Assembly (NCBI RefSeq): GCF_001274875.1
Contig: NZ_CP010899.1
Location: 186,001-250,000, forward strand
Direction: 5' to 3'
Source of the DNA: Spiroplasma kunkelii CR2-3x
GTDB lineage: Bacteria; Bacillota_I; Bacilli_A; Mycoplasmatales; Mycoplasmataceae
Length of the DNA stretch: 64,000 nt
The notes beneath the pieces are model-generated. The model did not search any database. It was not told where the DNA came from and saw nothing but the letters and a program-made list of their open reading frames with translations. Below are positions 50,813 through 61,152 of the stretch, piece after piece. Each line of letters begins with the position of its first letter. Position 1 is the first letter of the stretch. Position numbers and translations under genes: made by a program.

Positions 50813-51283
50813 TTATTTATTAAGTTGATAACTATTTTTAGTTTTTTGATAAATAATTGTTTTGTAATCTTTATCAAGAAAGATAATAAATGTAAAAACA
50901 CCAACAAAATGATAGCCAATACTTAATTTTTTTTCATTTAATTTTGAAAAAGTAATTAATTGTGTTTAACGTTCTATTTTTTTCGCCTAATTTTTGTTGT
51001 TTTGTCTTATTATTTGTGTCATTAAAATAAAAAATATAATTTCAGTCATTTGACATATAATTTGCATATCCCTTTAATTGCTAATGCTTTTTGGGTGAGA
51101 AAAATAATATTAGGAAATCAAACTTGTTGATAATGATTAATATTATAGCCACTTGTTAAAGTTGAAAGCTGATTTTCATTAGTAAATAATGTGCTCAAGA
51201 CATCAAAAATTGTTAAAAATATTATTTTATCATCAGTTGTAATTTCTTTTTTGCAAAATTTTTTGTAATGTTTCATTTGTCAT
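50813..51283 (-). pseudogene. Decayed gene of unknown function
   Basis: Fragments in three frames add up to one former protein: MTNETLQKILQK; CKKEITTDDKIIFLTIFDVL to NHYQQVWFPNIIFLTQKALA; SNDWNYIFYFNDTNNKTKQQ; and a C-terminal part KLNEKKLSIGYHFVGVFTFI ending YQLNK. At least three frameshifts. No family recognised. Mixed polar and hydrophobic composition suggests a soluble protein of about 150 residues. Confidence 0.5.
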
Positions 51284-51359
51284 TTGATGAACACTTCTTT
51301 TTAAACTTGTAAATTATTTTACTTTTATAATATAATAATTATGCTAAAAAGATATAAAA

Positions 51360-51368
51360 TGTTATAAT
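51360..51368 (+). promoter_or_regulatory. Extended -10 promoter
   Basis: TGTTATAAT 33 bases before the glycosyltransferase start. Confidence 0.6.
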
Positions 51369-51401
51369 TATGGCAAGAATTGATTGAGAGAGGGGATTAG
51401 A

Positions 51402-52376
51402 ATGTTTTTATCATTTCTTATTGTAGTACAAAATAATCAGACAAAATTAATGAAGACTTTACTTTCAATTAAGGAACAAACAAGTGACGATTATGAAATT
51501 GTTTTAATTGATGATAGTGGATTCCAACCAAAATCACCACTCTTAGAATTTATGAATGAATGCTTTTATAATAATATTGGTAAACAAATTCAAGTAATTA
51601 CAAATTTACGAAGTCAAGGCTTTTCATATGGTATTAATACTGCTATTTCAATTGCACAAGGAGATTTTTTTATGATTGTTGATGAAGGACAGACAATTCA
51701 TAAAACAGCAGTTGCAGTTTTAAAAGAAAAAGTTGAAGCATATCAAGTTGAACATAAAAAAGTTGATATGCTTGAATTTCGGTTACATTATACGAATTCA
51801 AAAGAAAAAAGTGAAATTTGAAATAAATGTAATGTTTTACTGTCGCCTAAAACTAATAAAGAAGTGTTAGCATATGTTAATTGTTCACTTTTTACAAAGA
51901 TATTTCGTCGAAACCTTATTTTACAAAAAAATATTACATTACTTAATTATCGTCGTACTGATACTTTCTTTATTTATAACGCATTAGTTTATACTGGGGA
52001 ATATGTTGCAATTAAAGATGTGCTAGTTGATTATGAATTAGGAATTGTCAATTATAGTGTTTTTGATTTAATTAAACAATGAATTTATATTTTTAATTTA
52101 TATCGTGATTTAAATTTATATCGTGAATATCAAGAAGAATTAGAGTATGCTTTTATTCGATTTTGCTTAGTAACATTTTTAGAAATTGTTAGTTTACAAA
52201 ACAATAAAAGATTATCAATTAAAGCTATCCATAGTGCCGAAAATAAATTAGAACGTCGTTATAAAAGTTTTATGAAAAATAAATATCTTAAAAATGTAAA
52301 AGAACCACAATTTAAAATGATTGTTGCTGATATTAAAGGTTTTATTAAACATTGAAAACTGGAAAATACAAAATAA
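51402..52376 (+). CDS. Family 2 glycosyltransferase
   Basis: 324 residues. MFLSFLIVVQNNQTKLMKTL, SDDYEIVLIDDSGFQPKSPL, and GFSYGINTAISIAQGDFFMI with VDEG in place of a DxD motif fit the GT-A fold of family 2 enzymes. Helical C-terminal half, three or more TGA Trp codons. ATG 51402 chosen over a TTG at 51384 since GAGAGGGG fits it. Probably makes glycolipid or capsule; the acceptor is unknown. The next gene starts three bases after its stop. Confidence 0.8.
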
Positions 52377-52379
52377 ATA

Positions 52380-53114
52380 ATGCAAGAATTAGCAAACAAT
52401 AAAAATTCAGCTGCTACGATGATGTCAAAACCAGAAGAAGAATATCAGCTTCATCAATTAGCGCGTCCAGTTCGTGTGATTTTTGTTCGTTTATTTGATA
52501 TTATTTTAGCGAGTTTAATTCCCCTAGTATTAACTTTAACGATGAAGTATTGAGATCAAGCTCGAACAATTTGAGCGCCTATTTTAGTTATTGCTGTTAC
52601 TTTTGTTCTTTTCTTTCTTTATTTTGTTTTTATTCCTTATTTTTGAGATGGTAAAACAATTGGAAAATTTTGTTTTCAAATTAAATTAGTTACGAGTGAG
52701 GCAAAATTAAAGTTAGCAGTTATTTTTACCCGTGAATTATTTATTACATTTTTACCTTGATTTGTTGTTTTATTGACAAATTTAAGTTTAAATTTAATTT
52801 TTGAAGTTAGTTTAAGTAATTTGTTTCGAACAACTAATAAAAATCCAATTGCATTAATTATTATTCGAACTATCACAACAATTTATTTTTTATGATACCT
52901 TGGTTTAATTTTTGGTTTAGTGTTAAATCCAAATCATCAAATTTTATTTGATCGTCATTTTCATTTATTTATTGTCAATAAAAAACCAATTCCTAAAAAA
53001 ACACCAACAATACCAAAAGAATTAATAACAAGAAAAACAAAACATATTCATTTACAAGAAAACCAACCGGGAAATATTTCTGATGAAATTTTAAAAGAAA
53101 TTGATGAATTATAG
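52380..53114 (+). CDS. RDD family membrane protein
   Basis: 244 residues. The RDD signature is present in degenerate form (ARPVRVIFVRLFDIILASLI, residues 30-49), then three or four membrane segments with Trp encoded by TGA five times, and WDGKTIGKFCFQIKLV, typical of the family's second motif. The C-terminus is a polar tail of about 50 residues. Family members are suspected transporters or stress proteins; function here is unknown. Follows the glycosyltransferase closely, so probably one operon. Confidence 0.8.
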
Positions 53115-53152
53115 GGTAAAATGTAATTGTTTGTAAAGAAAGGCAGAATATC

Positions 53153-55342
53153 ATGGTCAATGAATTTATTGAAAGTTTAAATCCAAATCAACGTGAAGCT
53201 GTTTTAAGAATTACTGGACCAGTGCGAATTATTGCTGGAGCTGGAAGTGGTAAAACACGCGTTATTACTAATAAAATTGCATATTTAATTAAATATGCTA
53301 ATTTGCAACCATGACGCATTTGTGCTGTTACATTTACTAATAAAGCTACTAATGAAATGAGAACCCGTATTGTTGAGATGATTGGAAATAGTGGCCAGCG
53401 TTGTATGATTGCAACTTATCATGCCCTATGTGTTCGTATTTTACGAGAAGATATTATTCATTTAAATTATGATCGTTATTTTAATATTATTGATATGGCA
53501 GACCAAGATAGTATCATTCGTAATATTTATAAAAGATTACCTATGAAATATGACGCACAAGAAGCAAAAATGGTGAAGAATTTTATTTCGAAATTAAAAA
53601 ATGACTTTATTAGCCCTAATAGCGCAAAAACATCAGTAAATGGTGATGAAATGCGATGAGCAGAAGTTTATGACACTTATGAAAAACGTTTACGAGAAAT
53701 AAATAGCGTTGATTTTAATGATTTAATTTTATTAACATATAAGTTATTTAAAAATAATGGGGAAGTATTAAAAAAATGACAAAATCGTTTTGATTATTTT
53801 TTAGTTGATGAATTTCAAGATACCAATGAATTACAATTTGATATTATTAAATGATTAGTCGGTGATAATAGCAATATTACTATTGTTGGGGACCCTGATC
53901 AAACAATTTATTCGTGACGGGGAGCAAAAATTAATTTAATTTTAAATTTTGATAAATATTTTCCGCATACACAAACAATTGTTTTAAATGAAAACTATCG
54001 GTCAACACAAAGCATTTTATCATTAGCTAATAATTTGATTATTCATAATAAAAATCGGATTGAAAAAAATTTATTTACTATCAAAGCTTCAGGGCAATTA
54101 CCAATTTTATATCACGGTGCTAATAGTAGTGATGAAAGTGATTTTGTAGCTCGTAAAATTAAAACTTTAATTAAAGAAGAAAATTATGATTATAATGATA
54201 TTTTAATTTTATATCGTGCCAATTACTTATCACGTGATTTAGAAACGGCCCTTGCTGATTATGGTATTTCATATCGTATTTTTGGGGCTTTTAAATTTTA
54301 TGAACGAAAAGAAATTAAAGATGCACTTGCTTTTTTAAAAATAATTATGAATAATGATTTTTTAGCCATTGAACGGATTTTGTTGTTAATTCCAAAAATT
54401 GGTCCAAAAACATTTGAACAAATTATGCAAATATTAAAAGATCAACAAATAATGTTTACAACATTACTAGAGCAACATTTTGATTTATTACCATTAAATC
54501 TTCAACATAGTTTAAATAAAGTGCGAGAAGCAATTGTCCTAGCATTAGCACAATTACCAACTGTTAAATCAATTGAAAGTTTATTAGTTCTTCTCTTAGA
54601 TAAAACAGGTTATTTGCAGCGTTTACGAGATAACTATGAAGAAGAACGAGAAGAAAATATTTTAGAATTAATTGCCTCAATTGGTAAATTTGATCAGCAA
54701 AATAAGGAATTAGCAGGAACAGAATTATTAAGTGAATATTTACAATTAATTTCATTACAAACTGATAGTGATAATTTAACTGATAATACTATTTCTTTAA
54801 TGACAATTCATAATGCAAAGGGATTAGAAAAAAAGGTTGTTTTTATTGTTGGCTTAAATGAAGGAATCTTTCCAACGACACAAGCTATTAAGATGGGAAC
54901 TGAACAATTAGAAGAAGAGCGTCGAGCCTTATACGTTGCCATTACAAGATCAGAAGAATTATTGTTTATTAGTTATGCTGATGGTTATTCATATATTACA
55001 GGTAATGAACGCTTTGAATCACGATTTATTAAAGAGTTAGATAACGATTTTTATGAAAAAGTTAATAGCGAAAGATTGTTTAGTAAGCCAAAGTCAATTA
55101 CTATTTCTTATAATAATAAAAGTGAAAAACAATCACGAACTGTCTTTAATCTTAATAAAAACATTGAATCAACTTTTAAAACTAATCTATGAAAAGTAAA
55201 TGATACGGTTAGTCATGAATTATTTGGAATTGGAGTTGTTGTTAAAATTATTGCACAAAATGTCCAAATTGTTTTTCCGCATCCTTATAATGTCAAGATT
55301 ATTTCAGTAGATAGTCAAGCAATTAAAAAAGTGGAATCATAA
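53153..55342 (+). CDS. pcrA: ATP-dependent DNA helicase PcrA/UvrD
   Basis: 729 residues, superfamily 1A. Motifs: [29 protein letters not shown] (Walker A, residues 27-33); [26 protein letters not shown] (Walker B); [58 protein letters not shown] encodes Trp several times. C-terminal small domain FGIGVVVKI-like with KYYNVKII-like end binds RNA polymerase in relatives. Repair and replication helicase. AAGAAAGGCAG ribosome site. Confidence 0.95.
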
Positions 55343-55428
55343 AAGAAAATAACAATACCAAATAATTGAAATTTTTATTTAAAAACATAAAAAATTGTTA
55401 AGGGATAATATACTTATTTTTGTTTTTT

Positions 55429-55437
55429 TGATATAAT
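55429..55437 (+). promoter_or_regulatory. Extended -10 promoter of ptsH
   Basis: TGATATAAT 31 bases before the HPr start, after a T run. No -35 box at the right distance. Confidence 0.65.
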
Positions 55438-55468
55438 GAGCTAGTATATTTTTAAAGGAGGAAATTTA

Positions 55469-55732
55469 ATGGCATCATTTAAAGCTGTTATCGCTGATCC
55501 TGTTGGAATGCATGCACGCCCAGCGGCATTAATTGTGGGAGAAGCAGGAAAATACCAATCAGATATTACTATTTTCTCAGGAGGAAAAAATGGTAACTTA
55601 AAATCAATCATGACTATTATTGCATTGGGAATTCATCAAGGTGCAGAAGTAAAAATTGTTGCAAGTGGTTCTGATGAAGACGCTGCAATTGCAGGGATTG
55701 AAAAAGTAATGAAGGATAACAAGGTTATTTAG
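55469..55732 (+). CDS. ptsH: Phosphocarrier protein HPr
   Basis: 87 residues, no TGA. His15 in GMHARPAAL is the phosphorylation site in sugar transport (PTS); Ser46 in NLKSIMTIIALG is the usual HPr-kinase site. GGAGGAAATTTAATG ribosome site is strong. Single-gene unit with its own promoter and terminator. Confidence 0.97.
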   Translation: MASFKAVIADPVGMHARPAALIVGEAGKYQSDITIFSGGKNGNLKSIMTIIALGIHQGAEVKIVASGSDEDAAIAGIEKVMKDNKVI

Positions 55733-55760
55733 GGTAATTTTATTAAATATACAAAAATTA

Positions 55761-55790
55761 AAAAATAATAGATAAATCTATTATTTTTTT
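55761..55790 (+). terminator. Terminator of ptsH
   Basis: AAAAATAATAGA with TCTATTATTTTT, loop TAAA, then a T-run. Confidence 0.85.
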
Positions 55791-55867
55791 GTATATTTTT
55801 GTTACTTGTTTCTTTCTTAGTATTTTTTAAGGAAAAATTATTATATAATAATGAGGAGGTGAATGAA

Positions 55868-56824
55868 ATGGTAATTCTTGCAATTGAGACAAGCTGTGAC
55901 GAAACTAGTATTGCTATTTTTAAGAATCGAAAAATTTTAGCAAATATTATTTCATCACAAATTAAGGAACATACAAAATACGGTGGAGTTGTGCTAGAAC
56001 TTGCTTCGCGGTTACATTTAAAAAACTTTTCTTATGTTCTACTTGAAGCTTTGCAAAAAGCTAATATTCATATAACAGAATTACAATACATTGCATACAC
56101 AGCAAAACCTGGTTTAATTGGAGCACTACATATTGGAAAAACAATAGCAGAAACATTGTCTAATTATTTAGAAATTCCAATTTTACCTTTAAACCATTTA
56201 TATGGTCATATCTATGCTAGTGCAATCGATAATGATTTTTTATTTCCTCTTTTAGCAGTGCTAGTTAGTGGTGGCCACACTCAGTTAATATTAATGAAAA
56301 AACATTTGAATTTTAAAATTTTAGGTTCAACATTGGATGATGCAATTGGTGAATGTTATGATAAGGTTGCTCGAATGCTGGACTTAGGGTATCCGGGTGG
56401 ACCTGTTATTGATAAGCTTGCAGCGACAGGAACAACAACACAATATAATTTACCACTACCATTAAATGATCAAAGTTATAATTTTTCTTTTAGCGGATTA
56501 AAATCAGCTGTAGCTAATTTAATTGCAAAAGAACAACGTAATACTAAAATTAACTTGTCTAATTTTTGTGCGACATTTCAAAAAACATGTGTTGATATTA
56601 TTATGCGAAAAACAATATTAGCAATTCAAAATTTTCAGCCGCAAATGGTTACGTTAGTCGGTGGAGTTTCAGCTAATAGCGCATTACGAGCAGCAATTTT
56701 AAATTTAGCAACACCAAATTTAAAAATAGTTATTCCAAAATTAGAATATTGTACTGATAATGCTGCAATGATTGCTCGCTTAGCAGCACAAGAACTACTG
56801 GAAAATAATATAAAAGGAGATTAG
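55868..56824 (+). CDS. tsaD: tRNA N6-threonylcarbamoyladenosine transferase
   Basis: 318 residues; modifies A37 of ANN-reading tRNAs with TsaB and TsaE. The ATG at 55868 gives the canonical start MVILAIETSCDETSIAIF; GAGGAGGTGA lies just before it, and an ORF from 55799 only adds a spurious leader. Metal-binding His110 and His114 in LNHLYGHIYA; VSGGHTQLI; DLGYPGGP; GGVSANSALR; YCTDNAAMIA. The next gene starts 5 bases after the stop. Confidence 0.96.
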   Translation: MVILAIETSCDETSIAIFKNRKILANIISSQIKEHTKYGGVVLELASRLHLKNFSYVLLEALQKANIHITELQYIAYTAKPGLIGALHIGKTIAETLSNYLEIPILPLNHLYGHIYASAIDNDFLFPLLAVLVSGGHTQLILMKKHLNFKILGSTLDDAIGECYDKVARMLDLGYPGGPVIDKLAATGTTTQYNLPLPLNDQSYNFSFSGLKSAVANLIAKEQRNTKINLSNFCATFQKTCVDIIMRKTILAIQNFQPQMVTLVGGVSANSALRAAILNLATPNLKIVIPKLEYCTDNAAMIARLAAQELLENNIKGD

Positions 56825-56829
56825 ATAAA

Positions 56830-57645
56830 ATGGCATCATTTTTATCAAAATTAGAAACATTCGATTCAAAGAATTTTACTAAAAAAGAAAATGAAATTAT
56901 TAAATATATTAAAGAAAATATGAAGGAAGTAACAACAAAGAATATTGAAGTTTTAGCGCAACAAGTAAATACTGGTTATAGTGCAATATATGGTTTGTTA
57001 CGAAAAATGCAGATTAATGGTTATCGAGACTTTTTAATTGCGATTGCTGCTGATATTGAAATTAAATCATTAGATTTTGAAAATATGGAGAGTTTAATGA
57101 AGAAAACATATTTTGATATTTTGAATCAAAATGATACGATGATTGATAATGAGAAGGTTAATCAAACAATTAATGCAATTAAAGGAGCATATCGAATTTT
57201 TGTAATTGGTATGGGTTCAACAAATGCATTGTCACAAACATTAGCGCTAGAATTATATCGTTTTGGTTTTAATGCTTTTAATCTAAATGAAAATGAAGAA
57301 GACTTAATGGTTCGTTCTAGGATTATGAATAAAAATGATTTAATTCTAGCTTATTCATTATTTGGTGATAATGAATCAGTTAACAAAGCATTAACAATTG
57401 CAAAAGAAAAAGGAGTAACGATTGTAGTAATTTCCGGGAAAGATATGTCAAAAGCAGTTAAATTAGCAAATTTGTCGCATATTATTTCAACCCCAAATCA
57501 ACGAGTAAATGATCATAAAATTTATGTTAATAAATTATTACCTTGAATGTATTTTACTGATGATTTAATTAATAAAGTCTGGTCATCAGATATTGTTGAT
57601 AAAGATTTTGTAATGTCTCAACAAGATAATCGTTGAGATTATTAA
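56830..57645 (+). CDS. RpiR/MurR family sugar-phosphate-binding regulator
   Basis: 271 residues. N-terminal HTH (FTKKENEIIKYIKENMKEVT, NTGYSAIYGLLRKMQINGYR), then a SIS domain (GAYRIFVIGMGSTNALSQTL; ARL YRFGFNAF-type region; SLFGDNESVNKALTIAKEKG) that binds a sugar phosphate. Such proteins control sugar or amino sugar uptake. Three TGA Trp codons extend the frame past 57546. It is followed within 5 bases by a related but broken gene. Ligand unknown. Confidence 0.88.
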
Positions 57646-57649
57646 AACA

Positions 57650-58238
57650 ATGGATAATATCTCAATTATCTTAAAATTATCAATGATTCAAGGAACTTGC
57701 ACAAAAAAAGAAATTAAAATTGCAAACTATATTCGTGAAAATATTCATAATATTCGAAATCTTAAAATTGAAGATTTATCAAAAGCGATTGGAAACGGTT
57801 ATTCACCAATTTATTCTTTAATTAAAAAGTTAGGATTTATTGGTTATCGTGATTTTATTATTGCATTAGTTGTAGAACAAGAACGTTTAGAAACCAATAA
57901 TTTGTATTTAGATGAAACAGAAAGTATTTTTTTATATTATCAAGATATGCTATAGCGTAATCAGCAAATTTTTGATGATGTTAAGTTTTTAAACACAGTT
58001 ACTTTATTAAAAAAAGTGAAAGGAATTTATTTAGCAGGTTTAGGAATTTCATCTTTAGCAGTAAAAGAACTAGCTACCCGTTTATTTGGTTTTGGCTTTA
58101 CTTGTAGTTTGTTGGTAGAAAATGAAAATAATATTATTACTCGTGCCAGTTTAATTCAACCAGATGATTTATTAATCTGTGTAAGTTTAGAAGGAAAAAC
58201 AATGGCTGTAATAGCAGCAGCTAAGGAAGTCCCCAAAA
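57650..58238 (+). pseudogene. Second RpiR-type gene, 5' part, broken
   Basis: Similar in plan to the gene before it: MIQGTCTKKEIKIANYIREN, GNGYSPIYSLIKKLGFIGYR (HTH), then TAG at 57953-57955. The frame goes on beyond the stop: GIYLAGLGISSLAVKELATR, FGFGFTCSLLVENENN, SLEGKTMAVIAAAKE (SIS domain). At 58239 foreign DNA with a long palindrome begins. A likely remainder is at 60220-60343. So it carries one nonsense codon and one insertion. Confidence 0.8.
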
Positions 58239-58312
58239 GGCATACTGTAATCGAAGTGCAACAAATAAACTCAGAAAGGAGTTTATTTGTTGCACTTCGA
58301 TTACAGTATGCC
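58239..58312. repeat. 34-bp perfect palindrome
   Basis: Left arm 58239-58272 and right arm 58279-58312 are exact inverted copies with a 6-base loop AGAAAG. The inner part, AAGTGCAACAAATAAACTC, contains the 13-base sequence AAGTGCAACAAAT that also stands in inverted form at the right end of the insertion (60207-60219). A related shorter hairpin lies at 2107-2132. AAAGGAG in and next to the loop could be a ribosome site. Confidence 0.85.
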
Positions 58313-58493
58313 TACTATTCTCGGTGTTAAACAATTTAACGAATTAGCGAGTGGTGTTGGCAAGGTTTTTGAGACAGTATATAGTTTTTTTAGTCAAATA
58401 TTTGAAGTATGAAAATTTAATCCTGCGTTGTATAGTACAATAATAAATATCTTTTTATTAATTATTTTTATGAAATTTGTGCGATTAATATAA
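58308..58493 (+). CDS. Small plectrovirus-type membrane protein, 61 residues
   Basis: MPTILGVKQFNELASGVGKV and a second half with a membrane segment (TIINIFLLIIFMKFVRLI), one TGA Trp. The ATG is in the right arm of the palindrome; TTG codons at 58287 and 58290, just after AAAGGAG, are alternative starts in frame and would give a better ribosome-site distance. Resembles small viral membrane proteins. Function unknown. Confidence 0.5.
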
Positions 58494-58521
58494 AAAAGGA
58501 ACTGTTATTCAGTTCCTTTTT
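58493..58521. terminator. Bidirectional terminator
   Basis: AAAAAGGAACTG pairs with CAGTTCCTTTTT, loop TTATT, A and T runs on both sides. It serves the small viral gene and the - strand lipoprotein remnant, whose stop lies inside. Confidence 0.8.
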
Positions 58522-58977
58522 GTTCTTTTCAGTCAGTAATTTCACCAGTGTTTTTGTTAATGGTTGGGATTTCTGGTTCACCATCACCATTTCATTGATA
58601 AATTACTTCAACACGTTTAAGATAAAAATTATAATTATCAAATTTTTTATTACCAGCTAAATTTAGAACGTCTCATTTGGAATTAATTTTTAAAACAGTT
58701 TTATAGGCAGAGAGAGTTTGTAAATTTCAAGCAGAATATATTAAAAAATATCATTTATCTTCTTTTTTTCTAATTGTCTTCCGCGATTTGTTAAAGCAAT
58801 TAATTTTCAATTACTATTTTCTGGTTGTTGTTGTGTGTTATATGATGGTTCTGGTGATGGTTATTGATTATTACTTGCCCCGTTTTCATTATTTTTTTCT
58901 TTATTACAACTGATTAATGTTGTTGTGCTTGTTGCTGTTAATCCGATCGCTCCTATTATGCTAAGTCATTTTTTCAT
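58505..58977 (-). pseudogene. Broken lipoprotein gene
   Basis: The signal peptide MKKWLSIIGAIGLTATSTTT ends in the lipobox LISC. TAA follows 14 codons after the cysteine (NGASNNQ), then PSPEPSYNTQQQPENSNWKL continues in frame, then a frameshift near 58755 leads to KWYFLIYSAWNLQTLSAYKT and a C-terminal part VEVIYQWNGDGEPEIPTINK. A decayed surface lipoprotein with a Pro/Gln linker. Similar beginnings are seen at 27180. Confidence 0.75.
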
Positions 58978-59093
58978 ATATATTGTTTTTTTTATTATTT
59001 TATATATAATTAATTTTATCATATATTAATTATATATCAATTATTTTGTATTAATTATTAATTTTATAAGTTAATGAAAGGTATATAAGTGTT

Positions 59094-60066
59094 ATGTATA
59101 GTTATTTGAGTTTTATTGATAAAGTTAAATTAGAACAATTATTATTATCAAAAATTTTTTTAAAAAAGAATGGTAAGCATAATATTTCTACAATTGCTAA
59201 ATATTTGAATAGACATCGTAGTACTATTTACGGTAAATTAAGAAGTTTAAAAATATTGATTAATATAGTGCTTATAAGTCAGATAATATGTATTATAAGA
59301 AAAGAAAAAAGAAAGAAAAGAAATATTTTTTTTACAGAAGAACAATTAAATTTTATTAAAATTAGATTTAATAAGTATCGTGATACACCTGAGCAATTAA
59401 TTTATCGTTATTTTTTGAAATTTAGTGTTAAATTTCCTGCTTGTGTTAAAACTTTTTATAAATGAGTTCGTTTAGGCAAATTTGTATTAAAAAAAGAAAA
59501 TTTACGATATAGGGGTAAAAAATTTAAAACAAAAGGAAAAAAAGATAATCGTGGTAAATTAACTGATTTTAAGTCAATTTGAAACATTGAAAATAAAGTT
59601 TCTAATGTTGGATGATTTGAAATGGATACTGTTATTGGAAAATACCGTCAATCTAGTAATTTGGTTTTAGTATAATAATCAAGTAAAAAAATATTTTGCA
59701 ATAAAATTAGAAAATCATACTGCTAGGGAAGTAGAAAAAAAGTTTAAAGATATTGTTATAAGTAATAATTTAATTGGAAAAATTAAAGGAATAATAACTG
59801 ATAGAGGTAAAGAATTTAGTAAATGAATAGAATTGAAAATATTTGCTGAAACACAAGTATATTTTTGTGATGTTGGTTCACCACAACAAAAACCTTTAAT
59901 TAAATATATGAATAGTGAATTCAGATATTTATTTTCTAAGGGAATTGATTTTATTAATGTTAGTTAGAAAAGAATAGATTCAGTAGTTAATGTTATAAAT
60001 GATAAATTTTGACCGTGTTTAAATTGAAGAACAGCAAAAGAAGTATTTTTACAGAATATTAAATAA
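59094..60066 (+). pseudogene. IS30-family transposase, broken
   Basis: The N-terminal HTH reads KHNISTIAKYLNRHRSTIYG. The catalytic domain has WFEMDTVIGKYRQSSNLVLV (first Asp), then after a frameshift at about 59673 IKGIITDRGKEFSKWIELKI (second Asp) and FCDVGSPQQKPLIKYMNSEF with Asn-Ser where IS30 has the E-bearing block, followed by TAG near 59966 and DKFWPCLNWRTAKEVF. One frameshift and one stop make it inactive. Usual length about 320 residues fits the span. Confidence 0.85.
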
Positions 60067-60219
60067 ATTTATTAATTAAAATTTAATAAATTATTTTTTA
60101 GTATGTTTAAATATGGATAAAATAAAAGAAAAATTAAAATATTTTTAATTTTTTTAAATTTATGATTAATTTTTTAAAATTTTATTATATTATTTAATTA
60201 ATAAAGATTTGTTGCACTT

Positions 60220-60343
60220 GATTTTACATAATTCAATATATTGAAATGATAATTTAATTAAAGCGCTTTTATCTATTGATAAAGAGCACCAATATTTAGA
60301 AAATCGGATTAAAAGTAATAAAATTTTAAAAAAATATTGTTAA
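60220..60343 (+). pseudogene. Probable 3' remnant of the second RpiR-type gene
   Basis: In frame: LHNSIYWNDNLIKALLSIDK, EHQYLENRIKSNKILKKYC, then TAA. The part IYWNDNLIKA aligns by eye with WMYFTDDLINKV in the intact RpiR gene upstream. So the insertion replaced the middle of the gene. A terminator follows. Confidence 0.6.
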
Positions 60344-60347
60344 AATT

Positions 60348-60372
60348 AAAGGAACTAATGTTCCTTTTTATT
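60348..60372 (+). terminator. Terminator after the RpiR remnant
   Basis: AAAGGAAC pairs with GTTCCTTT across TAAT, followed by a T-rich tail. Confidence 0.75.
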
Positions 60373-60423
60373 TTTTATAGTACAATATAAATTAAATATA
60401 GAAAATGTTAAGAGGGAATGAAA

Positions 60424-61132
60424 ATGACACCACATATCAATGCTAAACAAGAAGAAATTGCTGAAACAGTTTTAATGCCCGGAGATCCATTTCGAACAAA
60501 TTTTATTGCTGAAAATTTTCTAGAAAATATAAAATTAGTTAATGAAATTCGAAATATTTTTATGTACACCGAAACTTATAAAAATAAAACAATTACAATT
60601 GCTGGAAGTGGAATGGGATGTCCTAGCATTGGAATTTATTCATATGAATTATTTAAATTTTATAATGTTGATAATATTATTAGAATTGGTTCAGCATGTA
60701 GTTATGATGCTGCACTAAAGATTTATGATATTGTTAACGCAACAGCAGCTTATGGCGAAAATAATTATGCTAGAATTGTAGCAGGAATAGAAGATGATGT
60801 TTTAAATTCTTTACAACATCTTTTTGCAACAATTGAAGAAGTTGCTAAAGAAAAACAAATTAAAACTTTTCCCGGAATTGTTTATTCATTTGATTTTTTT
60901 TATCGTAAAAATGATGATGATTGAAAAAAATTAAAGCCAAGTATAAGACAGTATGTGTTGAAATTGAATCATTTGCTCTGTTTGCAAATGCATTAGCATT
61001 AAATAAAATGCAGCAACATTATTAACAATTTCTAATTCCTTTATTACTGGTGCTGTTACAACAGTAGCTGAGTGGAAAAATAATTTTTACCAAACTGTAT
61101 AATTAGTATTAGAAAGTGCAATTAAATTATAA
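60424..61132 (+). pseudogene. deoD: Purine nucleoside phosphorylase, broken
   Basis: MTPHINAKQEEIAETVLMPG DPFR-type start, AGSGMGCPSIGIYSYELFKF and RIGSACSYDAALKIYDIVNA are DeoD motifs. After RKNDDDW an A-run (about 60923) shifts the frame; the expected VEIESFALFANALALNKM follows in the new frame, then a second shift near 61012 leads to ATLLTISNSFITGAVTT, with a TAA at about 61099 before the end LVLESAIKL. So at least two frameshifts and one stop. Nucleoside salvage through this copy is lost. Confidence 0.85.
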
Positions 61133-61152
61133 AAGAAAAAAGGAGAAAACAT

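Larger units (their letters stand above)
58239..60219 (+). mobile_element. Composite insertion with viral gene, lipoprotein remnant and IS30-like transposase
   Basis: The 2-kb insertion interrupts an RpiR-type gene. The outer 13-base inverted repeats AAGTGCAACAAAT (58254-58266) and its complement (60207-60219) frame a small viral membrane gene, a decayed lipoprotein gene on the other strand, and a decayed IS30-family transposase. SpV1-type viruses are known to carry an IS30-like transposase, so the whole may be viral. No target duplication is obvious. Confidence 0.65.

Noticed and set aside
55799-55867. N-terminal extension of tsaD
   Set aside because: TsaD proteins start MxILAIETSCDET; GAGGAGG stands directly before the ATG at 55868.
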